From: Capnocytophaga felis
GTDB taxonomy: Bacteria; Bacteroidota; Bacteroidia; Flavobacteriales; Flavobacteriaceae
Direction of reading: 5' to 3'
Assembly: GCF_009684755.1 (NCBI RefSeq)
Contig: NZ_BLBC01000005.1
Coordinates: 372,001 to 436,000 of the forward strand
DNA: 64,000 nucleotides
The notes under the pieces are model-generated. The model was given only the letters and a program-made list of their open reading frames with translations. It had not been told where the DNA came from and did not search any database. Positions 36,347 through 44,860 of the stretch are shown here, piece after piece (position 1 is the first letter of the stretch; every line of letters begins with the position of its first letter). The translations under genes and the position numbers were made by a program.

Positions 36347-37638
36347 TGAATTATAGTGAGCGTTTAAATGATGTGATTCCAGGGGGATGTCACACATATA
36401 GCCGAGGTGATGATCAGTACCCTTCAAATGCACCGCAAATTTTTGAAAAAGGGAAGGGAGCTTATCTTTACACTCCTAAAGGAGAAAAGTTTTTGGATTA
36501 TGGAATGGCTTTAAGAGCTGTTACTTTAGGCTACGGTGAGGAAAACGTTGCTAATGCAGCTATTGAGCAAATTTGGAAAGGTAATAATCTTACTCGGGCT
36601 TCTTTAGTAGAGTTAGAAGCTGCCGAAGCCTTTGTTGATTTAATTCCTTCCATTGATATGGTTAAATTTGCTAAGAACGGCTCCACGGTAACTTCAGCAG
36701 CCATAAAGATGGCAAGGGCTTATACAGGAAGAAAGTATATCGTTCGTTGTTTCGACCATCCTTTCTTTTCGTATGATGATTGGTTTATCGGAGATACACC
36801 TTTAACGCGTGGAATACCCCAAGAGCATTATGCTTTGACATTGAACTTTAAGTATAATGATATTACATCGCTCAAGGGTTTGTTCGAAAAATATCCCAAT
36901 CAAATTGCGGGAGTTATACTTGAACCTGCGACCTCTTCACATCCAATAGATAATTTTTTACATAAAGTAAAAGAATTATGTCATAAAAATGGGGCTTTAT
37001 TCATTCTTGATGAAATGATAACTGGTTTCCGTTGGCATTTGCAAGGAGCACAGGTTTATTATGATGTTGATCCTGATTTGTGTACCTTCGGAAAGGGAAT
37101 GGCGAATGGATTCTCTGTAGCAGCACTTGCGGGAAAACGTGAGTTTATGAGGATAGGAGGAATTAAGGAAGAAGGATCTGAAAGAGTTTTCCTAACCTCT
37201 ACTACGCATGGAGCAGAAATGTGTGGGCTTGGAGCATTGATACGAACTATTCAATTCTATAAAGAAAATAATGTTGTTGAACATATGTGGAATTATGGAA
37301 GAAAACTCATACGAGGAATGAATGAAATAGCTAAAGAGTTTAGTATTAGCGAATGCTTTGAAGTGGGAGGAATAGAATGTTCCCCAAATTATATAACTAG
37401 AGACGCTAACAAAAATATTTCTCTTGCTTTTAGAACGTTATTTTCTCAAGAAATGATTAGAAATGGAGTCTTGATGCCTTGGATTGCAGTTTCGTATTCA
37501 CACACTGACGTTGAATTAGAAAAAACACTTGAAGTAACTCGAGAAGCATTGAAGGTGTACTCAAAAGCATTGAATGATGGCGTAGAAAAACATTTGCAAG
37601 GAGCTGTTATAAAACCTGTATTTAGAAAGTACAATTAA
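36346..37638 (+). CDS. Class III PLP-dependent aminotransferase (glutamate-1-semialdehyde aminotransferase-like)
   Basis: 430 residues. The catalytic core has the class III pattern: LDEMITGFRW (cofactor-binding Asp), and the PLP lysine in TFGKGMANGFS, with STTHGAEM near the second phosphate-binding site. It starts in TGATG overlap with the NeuA-like gene and ends in TAATG overlap with the nitrilase gene. In the standard legionaminate pathway the C4 amine is added by a class I/DegT enzyme (LegC); none is visible here, so this enzyme may take that role or modify another position. The exact substrate is unknown. Confidence 0.85.
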   Translation: MNYSERLNDVIPGGCHTYSRGDDQYPSNAPQIFEKGKGAYLYTPKGEKFLDYGMALRAVTLGYGEENVANAAIEQIWKGNNLTRASLVELEAAEAFVDLIPSIDMVKFAKNGSTVTSAAIKMARAYTGRKYIVRCFDHPFFSYDDWFIGDTPLTRGIPQEHYALTLNFKYNDITSLKGLFEKYPNQIAGVILEPATSSHPIDNFLHKVKELCHKNGALFILDEMITGFRWHLQGAQVYYDVDPDLCTFGKGMANGFSVAALAGKREFMRIGGIKEEGSERVFLTSTTHGAEMCGLGALIRTIQFYKENNVVEHMWNYGRKLIRGMNEIAKEFSISECFEVGGIECSPNYITRDANKNISLAFRTLFSQEMIRNGVLMPWIAVSYSHTDVELEKTLEVTREALKVYSKALNDGVEKHLQGAVIKPVFRKYN

Positions 37639-38432
37639 TGAAAGTTAGCTTAATATCACTCAACCAGAGTTGGGAAAATAAGTCGGAAAATCAAAGCAAA
37701 ATCCTTGACGTTTTTGAATTGATTTTTCGACTGAAGAAACAGCATGTTGATTTGGTTATTTTCCCTGAAATGACCCTAACAGGATTTACAATGAATAGTA
37801 ATGTTGTTAAGGAACGACTGCCAGATTCTCAAACAATTGAATTTTTCAAAAAATGTGCTTTGGATTATCAAACAAACATTGCATTCGGAGTTGTTATAGA
37901 AAGGGAGCAAAAGGCAATGAATTGTTTAATTGTTGTTAGTTCAAAAGGAGAAATATTAGCTAACTACGCAAAAATACACCCATTTTCATACGCCAATGAA
38001 AATGAGCATTATGTGAGTGGCAACGATTTGGTTTCTTGCCAAATTCAAGAAATTCCAATAGGTTTGACTATTTGTTACGACTTGCGTTTTCCTGAACTGT
38101 ACCAAGGGTTATCAAAGAAAAATAAAGTAATTATCAACATAGCCAATTGGCCTGAACGTAGGGTAACACACTGGAACACGTTGCTTAATGCACGAGCGAT
38201 AGAAAACCAAGTTTTTATGATTGGGGTCAATCGAATTGGGCGAGATGCAAATGGGCTGACTTACAAAAAATCGAGTCAGATATTTTCTCCCATAGGAGAG
38301 GAACTCAAAGGAGAAAGTTTGTCGGAACAAATTGACATATATGATATAAGTATATCTGAAGTAGATAGGTATCGACAAGATTTTCCCGTGAAAAATGATA
38401 GAAAAATAGAATTGTATAAAAATATATTATGA
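37638..38432 (+). CDS. Nitrilase-family carbon-nitrogen hydrolase
   Basis: 264 residues with the catalytic triad Glu44 (FPEMTLTGF), Lys112 (YAKIHPF) and Cys146 (CYDLRFPE). This matches the omega-amidase/YafV-like group. It would hydrolyse or transfer an amide group. It is tightly overlapped with the class III aminotransferase and the SDR gene, an unusual gene within nonulosonate loci. Possible roles are removing an amide from a glutamine-derived amine donor or processing an N-acyl group on the sugar; both are inferences. Confidence 0.85.
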   Translation: MKVSLISLNQSWENKSENQSKILDVFELIFRLKKQHVDLVIFPEMTLTGFTMNSNVVKERLPDSQTIEFFKKCALDYQTNIAFGVVIEREQKAMNCLIVVSSKGEILANYAKIHPFSYANENEHYVSGNDLVSCQIQEIPIGLTICYDLRFPELYQGLSKKNKVIINIANWPERRVTHWNTLLNARAIENQVFMIGVNRIGRDANGLTYKKSSQIFSPIGEELKGESLSEQIDIYDISISEVDRYRQDFPVKNDRKIELYKNIL

Positions 38433-39196
38433 GTAAATTGCTTGATGGAAAAGTAATTGTAGTTACAGGGGGAGCGGGACTCTTGGGGCGTGATTTTTGT
38501 AAGTCGATTGCTAACAATGGAGGCGTTGCCATTATGGCAGAGTATAATCTTGAATTAGCTGAAAAAGTTAAAGTAGAAATCGGCTCTGAAGATATTTTTA
38601 TCGAAAAAATAAACATTACGGATAAGAACTCAATTGAGCAACTTATTGGCAATGTTTCTGCCAAATTTGGAAAAATAGACGGACTTGTTAATAGTGCTTA
38701 TCCTCGGAATAAAAATTATGGAGGGCATTTCTTTGACGTCAATTATGATGATTTCTGTGAAAATGTTGGAATGAATTTGGGAGGATATTTTTTGACCTCA
38801 CAATGTTTTGCCAAGTTTTTCTATGAGCAAGGATACGGAAATATTATTAATATTTCCTCAATTTATGGAGTAATTGCTCCTCGATTTGAAATTTATAACA
38901 ATACCCCAATGACAACTCCTGTGGAATACGCTGCCATTAAATCGGGTTTACTGCACCTGACCAAATATATGGCAAAATATTTTAAGGGTAAGAACATTCG
39001 GGTTAATGCTATTTCCCTTGGAGGATTAGAGGATAAACAACCTCAAAGTTTTTTAAAAGCCTATGGTAACTTATGCTTAAACAAAGGAATGCTTAATGCT
39101 AAGGATGTTTCAGGAACGTTAGTCTATCTGCTTTCTGATCTTTCAGAATTTGTTAATGGGCAAAATATTGTTGTAGATGATGGTTTTACATTGTGA
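38429..39196 (+). CDS. PtmA-like short-chain dehydrogenase/reductase
   Basis: 255 residues of classical SDR. The cofactor motif is VTGGAGLLG (12-20), the catalytic Ser lies in NISSIYG (141-147), and Tyr167/Lys171 form the YxxxK pair. The long insert before the Tyr (FEIYNNTPMTTP) resembles PtmA-type oxidoreductases of flagellin glycosylation loci. It starts in ATGA overlap with the nitrilase gene. Likely it oxidises or reduces an intermediate of the nonulosonic acid or of its six-carbon precursor. Confidence 0.85.
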   Translation: MSKLLDGKVIVVTGGAGLLGRDFCKSIANNGGVAIMAEYNLELAEKVKVEIGSEDIFIEKINITDKNSIEQLIGNVSAKFGKIDGLVNSAYPRNKNYGGHFFDVNYDDFCENVGMNLGGYFLTSQCFAKFFYEQGYGNIINISSIYGVIAPRFEIYNNTPMTTPVEYAAIKSGLLHLTKYMAKYFKGKNIRVNAISLGGLEDKQPQSFLKAYGNLCLNKGMLNAKDVSGTLVYLLSDLSEFVNGQNIVVDDGFTL

Positions 39197-39231
39197 AGAG
39201 AATTTTTGTTTGGTAAAAGTAAATAAAAAAT

Positions 39232-40191
39232 ATGAAAATAGGTATTATAGGGGCTGGTCAGCTAGGAAGTAGGCACCTGCAAGGAGTTAAAATTGCGGAG
39301 GAAACTATAAACATAGATGTTGTAGATCCCAGTGAAGAATCTTTGAGAATAGCGAAACAAAGGTACGAAGAAATTCCTGAGAATAATTTTCTAAAAAAGG
39401 TATGCTATTTAAATAGCATCTCTCAAATGAGTGGTGAGTTAGATTTGGTCATTATTGCGACTAGCTCAAAAAACAGACTTTCAGTAATTAAAGATTTGCT
39501 TTCAAGCAAGAAAGTAAAGAATATGATTTTAGAAAAGGTTTTATTTCAAACCAAAGAAGAGTATTATGAGGCTGAAAAACTTTTTGAAAAATACGCTATA
39601 AATGTTTGGGTTAATTGTCCACGTAGGATGTTTAGCTATTATAAAAACATTAAGGATAGTATTCAAAATGACAAAATAATTTTTCAGGTTGTTGGAGGAG
39701 ATTGGGGGTTAGGATGCAACGGGATTCATTTCATTGATTGTTTAGCTTATCTTTCAGGACAAAGAGAAATTACAATTACTACAAATGGACTTGATAACAA
39801 AATACATTCAAGCAAACGGGAGGGCTATTACGAGTTTTCGGGAACTCTAACTGGGAAAACAGAAAGAGGGGACGTTCTTGTACTTAGTTCACTAGAAAAA
39901 ATGAATGAAGCACCCATTGTGACCATTCTATCAGGTAGTAATAAATTTATAATTGACGAAATAAATAGAAAAATGATTTTGTCCTCTACTGGTAATTTGG
40001 AAATCCAAGAAATTGAAGTGCCTTTTCAAAGTCAACTCACAGGTAGAATTATAAAAGATTTGATTAACAATGAAATTGAATTAACATCATATAAAGAATC
40101 AATGGAACTACATTTGCCTTTCGTTAAATCACTATTAGAGTTTTATAATGATACTACGGGAGAGGAAGGTAATAGTTGTCCAATCACATAA
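39232..40191 (+). CDS. Gfo/Idh/MocA-like oxidoreductase (possibly PtmF-like)
   Basis: 319 residues. N-terminal NAD(P)-binding Rossmann fold IGIIGAGQLGSRHLQG; the segment LVIIATSSKNRLSVI and MILEKVL follow in Gfo/Idh style, with the conserved EK lysine. The C-terminal domain is a typical alpha/beta sheet. It sits directly after the PtmA-like SDR, matching the ptmA/ptmF neighbourhood. The substrate is not known. Confidence 0.78.
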   Translation: MKIGIIGAGQLGSRHLQGVKIAEETINIDVVDPSEESLRIAKQRYEEIPENNFLKKVCYLNSISQMSGELDLVIIATSSKNRLSVIKDLLSSKKVKNMILEKVLFQTKEEYYEAEKLFEKYAINVWVNCPRRMFSYYKNIKDSIQNDKIIFQVVGGDWGLGCNGIHFIDCLAYLSGQREITITTNGLDNKIHSSKREGYYEFSGTLTGKTERGDVLVLSSLEKMNEAPIVTILSGSNKFIIDEINRKMILSSTGNLEIQEIEVPFQSQLTGRIIKDLINNEIELTSYKESMELHLPFVKSLLEFYNDTTGEEGNSCPIT

Positions 40192-40201
40192 AAAAATAAC
40201 A

Positions 40202-41149
40202 ATGGAAAAAATTTGGTTGATAGGAACTGGAAATATTGCAGTTGATTATGCAAAAGTTTTAAAAGGATTAAACATTGATTATATTGCCATAGGTAGGGGA
40301 AGAGAAAATGTAAGAAAATTTGAATTAGCCACTGAACACACTGTAATAGAGGGAGGAATTGAAAATTATATAGCGTTAGAGCCCGAAAAACCATCTCACG
40401 CTATCGTAGCGGTCAATGTTGAAGCATTAGCAGCAACAACTGAGATTCTTTTGAATTTTGGAATTAAGAACATACTACTCGAAAAACCAGGCATTTGTAC
40501 TCCAAATGAGATAGATAAATTAGTAGATCTGACAAAAAAAATGGATGCTAATGTTTTGTTGGCATATAACCGCAGATTTTATGCTTCGATATTCAAAGCA
40601 GAAGAGATGATAAAAAATGATGGAGGAATAACCTCTCTTATTTTTGAATTTACCGAGTGGGGACACGAAATCGAAAAATTGTATGATGGGGGAAAAAGAT
40701 TTAACTATTGGTTTTTGGGTAACTCATCACATGTTGTCGATTTAGCTTTCTTCTTAGCAGGAAAACCAACCTCAATGTCCTCTTTTCAAAAAGGGGGAAC
40801 TAATTGGCACCCAAAAGGAGCCATTTATTCTGGGGCAGGTATGACAGATAAAGAAGTACTATTCTCATATCACGCCAATTGGAATTCGCCAGGAAGATGG
40901 TTTGTTGAGATTTGTACTCCCAAACATAGGCTGTATTTTAAACCTATGGAAACTTTACAAATACAAAATATAGGCTCAGTGGCTGTAAATCCAGTAGAAA
41001 TAGACGATCTTTTAGATAAAAAATACAAGCCAGGACTTTATTTACAAACTAAAGCATTTTTAGAAAACGACCTGTCACGGTTTTATTCAGTAGAAGACCA
41101 GAAAAAAATGATAGAAGATGTATATCTAAAAATATGTAAATATCATTAA
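40202..41149 (+). CDS. Second Gfo/Idh/MocA-like oxidoreductase
   Basis: 315 residues from the ATG at 40202; an earlier in-frame ATG at 40148 overlaps the previous gene by 44 bases and is less likely. The start EKIWLIGTGNIAVDYAKVL is the Rossmann motif, and LLEKPGICT carries the EKP lysine. YNRRFYAS and the WFLGNSSHVVD block fit this superfamily's catalytic domain. It differs from the preceding paralogue enough to be a separate enzyme. It may act on the same or another sugar. Confidence 0.8.
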   Translation: MEKIWLIGTGNIAVDYAKVLKGLNIDYIAIGRGRENVRKFELATEHTVIEGGIENYIALEPEKPSHAIVAVNVEALAATTEILLNFGIKNILLEKPGICTPNEIDKLVDLTKKMDANVLLAYNRRFYASIFKAEEMIKNDGGITSLIFEFTEWGHEIEKLYDGGKRFNYWFLGNSSHVVDLAFFLAGKPTSMSSFQKGGTNWHPKGAIYSGAGMTDKEVLFSYHANWNSPGRWFVEICTPKHRLYFKPMETLQIQNIGSVAVNPVEIDDLLDKKYKPGLYLQTKAFLENDLSRFYSVEDQKKMIEDVYLKICKYH

Positions 41150-41155
41150 TTAATT

Positions 41156-41863
41156 ATGGCAAAAAAAATAGTAGTATGTGTAGGAGACTCTACTTCGTTA
41201 CCTGGACATACTAATACATTTGAAGATACGTGGTTTTACAAATTAAGTGAGTCCTTTGATAATTTAAGATTTGTCAGTATTTTTAGAAGAGCTATAACTA
41301 CTGATATTTTGGTTACGGAAGGAGGGGGAGACAAGGTTGATAATCTACCTAAAGGAGCCGATTGTTTAGAGTTTTACAATCCAAATATTGTTGTCCTACA
41401 ATTGGGAATTGTAGATTGCGCCCCACGTTTGCTAACAAATTTCGATAAGATTATAATTAAGTTGTTACCCCAAAATAAGTATCAGTTTTATTTAAGACTC
41501 GTTAAAAAATTTAGAACAAGGAAAAAAACAAATACCCGTGTAAAAAAAGATAAATTCCAGGATAATATTGAAAATTATTTATCAAGGTGTCAGATCAATG
41601 GTGTAGAAAAAGTATTTTTTATATCAATACCTTACCCTGACTGTAGACTAGTTGAAAAAAATGCTATGATAGAAGGGAATGTAGAAACATATAATAAGAT
41701 AATAGATCAAGTATCAAAAAAATATAGTTTTGTTGAGATTATCGATGTTTTAGATGCCAGGAAATATAACTACCCAATTTATGAAGATGGATATCATCCT
41801 AATGCAGAAGGCAACGTGTTGGTATACGAAAAATTAAAAAAGGCGTTTATGGATGTATTTTAA
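41156..41863 (+). CDS. SGNH/GDSL-type hydrolase
   Basis: 235 residues. Block I nucleophile in VCVGDSTSLP; block III-like LQLGIVDCAP (the usual Asn is replaced by Val-Asp); the final Asp-His pair in DGYHPNAEG. It may be a carbohydrate O-acetyl esterase or, in this setting, an acyl-transferring enzyme that trims or moves acetyl groups on the glycan. No signal peptide is visible, so it would act in the cytoplasm. Its end overlaps the flippase start by 11 bases. Confidence 0.75.
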   Translation: MAKKIVVCVGDSTSLPGHTNTFEDTWFYKLSESFDNLRFVSIFRRAITTDILVTEGGGDKVDNLPKGADCLEFYNPNIVVLQLGIVDCAPRLLTNFDKIIIKLLPQNKYQFYLRLVKKFRTRKKTNTRVKKDKFQDNIENYLSRCQINGVEKVFFISIPYPDCRLVEKNAMIEGNVETYNKIIDQVSKKYSFVEIIDVLDARKYNYPIYEDGYHPNAEGNVLVYEKLKKAFMDVF

Positions 41864-43259
41864 AAATATAATAGTTTTGTCGAAAATAGTAAAAAATACA
41901 ATAATTTATGCATTAGGCAGGATTTTGCCACAGGCGGTAAATTTTGTGTTGCTACCATTCTATACCGATTATTTGTCGCCTACGGAATATGGTATAGTAG
42001 AGTCAATGCTTGTTTTATGCGCTGTTTTGTCTATTATCTTTTCGATGGGGACAGAACGTTCTATGTTTAGAGTATATTATGATTATCGTAATGAAGAGGA
42101 AAAGAAAAAATTTGTTGGTAATACCGCTATTATGATAGCAGTTAATGCGACTTTTTTCCTGATATTGGCTTTTTTGTTGGGTAGTTTTATTTCTAGAATA
42201 TATTCCGAAATACCATTTAACCCATATTTTGTATATGCAATTACAATTTCCTATGTTACTGCCTTTGCATATGTTCCGCAAACGTTGCTTCAGGTACAAG
42301 AAGATGCGATGAGTTTTTTTATCGTTTCGGTTGCCTCTTTCTTGGCTGAAATAGGATTTATCGTTTACTTTGTGATTTTGGAAAAACAAGGAGCCGAAGG
42401 TTTGTTAAAAGGAAAATTGATAGGTCATTTTATTATGTTACCCGTATATATTTACATAACAAAGAAAAAATCTATTTTTAGTATTGACAGAACTATTATT
42501 CGTAATATTTTGCTTTTTTCATTGCCAATGCTACCTTCGTTATTAATGTCTTGGGTAATGAATATGTCGAATCGGATTTTTATAGAAAACTATTTTACCT
42601 TAGAAGAGGTTGGATTATTTTCGGTGGCATTCAAGATCAGTAGTGTGGCAACGATTTTATTAGGAGCAATGTTTACCGCTTATAATCCGATGTTTTACCG
42701 CTTAGCAAGTGAGGGGGCTAAACATAAGATACAAAAAAACAATAACATGTTGGTTTTGGTTATTTTCAGTGTAGGGATTTTTACAACACTTTTTGCAAAG
42801 GATGTGATACTGATTTTAAATGAACGCTACTATGTTTCTGTGAACTACGTTCCTATGTTGGTGTTGTCTGTGATATTGAATTTTTTGGCAGGAATTTTCA
42901 GTTTGATGATTTATCAGAATAAACGCTCGGACACAATGATGTGGATTTATGTTTTTAGTGCAATTATTAATCTTTTATCGAATTGGCTTTTAGTATCTCA
43001 ATACGGAGCGTATGGCGCTTCATGGGCAACAGTGGTAACGGCGCTCATCGTACTTATTGTATCCATAGTTTATGCAAAAAAAAATTACTATATTCCGTTA
43101 AGATACAATAATTTGTTAATCCTATCAGTAATAACTATAGGGGTAAGTTATTTCAGTAGTGTCATGGAAACCTCGTGGCATTTGTTCGGAATAAAAATAA
43201 TTCTTTTAATGATGGGGTTAGGATATTTTTGCTATAAAAAATGGAGATTAAAATTTTGA
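41853..43259 (+). CDS. Wzx-type polysaccharide flippase
   Basis: 468 residues with about 12-14 hydrophobic helices, family motif around IIYALGRILPQAVNFVLLP at the start and FYTDYLSPTEYGIVE, characteristic of MOP/Wzx proteins. It should flip undecaprenyl-linked repeat units across the inner membrane. It starts inside the end of the SGNH gene. Together with the EpsG-type polymerase nearby it implies a Wzx/Wzy-dependent capsule or O-antigen. Confidence 0.9.
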   Translation: MYFKNIIVLSKIVKNTIIYALGRILPQAVNFVLLPFYTDYLSPTEYGIVESMLVLCAVLSIIFSMGTERSMFRVYYDYRNEEEKKKFVGNTAIMIAVNATFFLILAFLLGSFISRIYSEIPFNPYFVYAITISYVTAFAYVPQTLLQVQEDAMSFFIVSVASFLAEIGFIVYFVILEKQGAEGLLKGKLIGHFIMLPVYIYITKKKSIFSIDRTIIRNILLFSLPMLPSLLMSWVMNMSNRIFIENYFTLEEVGLFSVAFKISSVATILLGAMFTAYNPMFYRLASEGAKHKIQKNNNMLVLVIFSVGIFTTLFAKDVILILNERYYVSVNYVPMLVLSVILNFLAGIFSLMIYQNKRSDTMMWIYVFSAIINLLSNWLLVSQYGAYGASWATVVTALIVLIVSIVYAKKNYYIPLRYNNLLILSVITIGVSYFSSVMETSWHLFGIKIILLMMGLGYFCYKKWRLKF

Positions 43260-43828
43260 AAAAAATGAAAGATAAGTTGATGATTTTTTTATTGAAACTG
43301 AAAATACATAAAATATTTTTTGTCTTATATGAATACTTGCCTTTTTTGCTGAAGCTGAAAAAGTATCAGCTTGAAAGTGGACAAAAAATTAATTTCATTT
43401 CGCAGGGTGGATATACTTTGCATCTATTGGGAGATTTGAAAAAATTCAAAATAGACGCGACAAGTCATTTAAAGTCAGATACTCTTATTGAATGTTCAGG
43501 TGGAGTTGAAATTGGGGCATATTTTCACACCGGAAGAGGGTTGACTATTTTTTCAACAAACCACAATTACGAGTCTAACAGTAGTATCCCCTATGATGAA
43601 GAAGATATAATAAAATCAGTAACTATAAAAGATTTTGTATGGATAGGTTCTAACGTAACTATTGTTCCAGGTGTAACCATCGGAGAGGGGGCAGTTGTAG
43701 GAGCGGGATCTGTAGTAACCAAGAATATTCCTGATTGTGCTGTTGTAGGTGGTAACCCCGCTAAAATTTTGAAATACAGAAATAAAGATTTATTTTATGA
43801 ACTTAAAAAACAAGGAAAGTTTTACTAG
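43241..43828 (+). CDS. Hexapeptide-repeat O-acetyltransferase
   Basis: 195 residues with a left-handed beta-helix in the C-terminal half (repeats such as VWIGSNVTIVPGVTIGEGA and VVGAGSVVTKNIP). The catalytic histidine lies in FSTNHNYE. It resembles WbbJ/maltose O-acetyltransferase-type enzymes and should O-acetylate a sugar of the repeat unit. It overlaps the flippase by 19 bases and the next gene by 32. A later ATG at 43265 is also possible. Confidence 0.82.
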   Translation: MEIKILKKMKDKLMIFLLKLKIHKIFFVLYEYLPFLLKLKKYQLESGQKINFISQGGYTLHLLGDLKKFKIDATSHLKSDTLIECSGGVEIGAYFHTGRGLTIFSTNHNYESNSSIPYDEEDIIKSVTIKDFVWIGSNVTIVPGVTIGEGAVVGAGSVVTKNIPDCAVVGGNPAKILKYRNKDLFYELKKQGKFY

Positions 43829-44858
43829 CAAAGACACATACGATATTTTAATTTTTGTGCAAGCTCCCGCCGATTTACGGTACGCACTTTCCATTTGCGA
43901 GAAAAATGAAGGTAAACAGATTTTACTATGCGTAGTTAATGTTCAGTCGGTTTATAGGTTTGTGAAAGAATTATCCATTCAAAATACCGAAGTTATTTTT
44001 ATTGAGTATATATATTTTAGCTCTTGGAAAATCTGGAATTTTCATAGAAAACGAAAAGAATTCAATTTAATATATAAGCAAATAGATCGCTTATCTTTTA
44101 ATGATGTCTATTTTTTCTCAAGGATAGATGATTGGATTACTTGTGGTATTGTAGGGAGATTAACTAAGAAAACTCAAGCTAATTTTTATTATTACAAACA
44201 TTATGATGACCTTGGACTCGTAAAAATGAGCAGGTTATCATTTGCATATTGGAGGTATTTTTGGATTCGAAAAATCGTGTCTAACATTACTAGTGTTTAT
44301 TTTGTATCTAGATATTTTGGAAAGGCGCTTGAATTTGCTTTTTGGAAATATTCAGTGAAAGAAATTGATCAAAGCAAAGAGCAAATTAATGTTAGTAAAA
44401 AGTATTTATATAAAATACCTAAAAAGGGTAATACAACGGTGATATTTTTTGTGTCGCAAGAAGATATAGATTTTATTACTGAAAAATCTAACAACAAACT
44501 TAAAAATTTTCTAAACAAAGCACAGACATCGGATTGGTTTATATGCCTAAAAGGGCATCCACGTATTGGGAATCCAGAAACAATAAGGTCTTTTTTTCAT
44601 TTTGTGGTGCCAAATTATGTACCTTCCGAATTTTTAGATTATAACGACGTTGACATAGTTTTAGGGGTGGGAAGTGCTGCTGTAGTATATCCCATAAACA
44701 CAAATGTCAGTGTAAAAGCTTTTTCAATAGTTAAAGATTTAGAATTTAAAAATCCCGAACAAAAGGATTCATATATAAAATATTTAGATGAATTCACCGA
44801 TAACAAGATACAATATATCTCCTTGATTGAATTAGGAAATATGTTAAAAGGAAATTAA
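43797..44858 (+). CDS. Candidate sialyl/nonulosonate transferase-like protein (GT-B-type)
   Basis: 353 residues, no signal peptide. The N-terminal half is Rossmann-like (DILIFVQAPADLRYALS). The C-terminal half has LKGHPRIGN, then FVVPNYVPSEFLDYND and VLGVGSAAV. This HPR...P.E.L...G.SS-like pattern is reminiscent of GT52 and polysialyltransferase-type enzymes that use CMP-sugars, but the match is partial. It lies in a nonulosonate locus, directly after the Wzx and acyltransferase genes, so it is the best candidate for adding the CMP-activated acid. Alternative: an unrelated GT-B glycosyltransferase. Confidence 0.6.
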   Translation: MNLKNKESFTSKDTYDILIFVQAPADLRYALSICEKNEGKQILLCVVNVQSVYRFVKELSIQNTEVIFIEYIYFSSWKIWNFHRKRKEFNLIYKQIDRLSFNDVYFFSRIDDWITCGIVGRLTKKTQANFYYYKHYDDLGLVKMSRLSFAYWRYFWIRKIVSNITSVYFVSRYFGKALEFAFWKYSVKEIDQSKEQINVSKKYLYKIPKKGNTTVIFFVSQEDIDFITEKSNNKLKNFLNKAQTSDWFICLKGHPRIGNPETIRSFFHFVVPNYVPSEFLDYNDVDIVLGVGSAAVVYPINTNVSVKAFSIVKDLEFKNPEQKDSYIKYLDEFTDNKIQYISLIELGNMLKGN

Positions 44859-44860
44859 TA

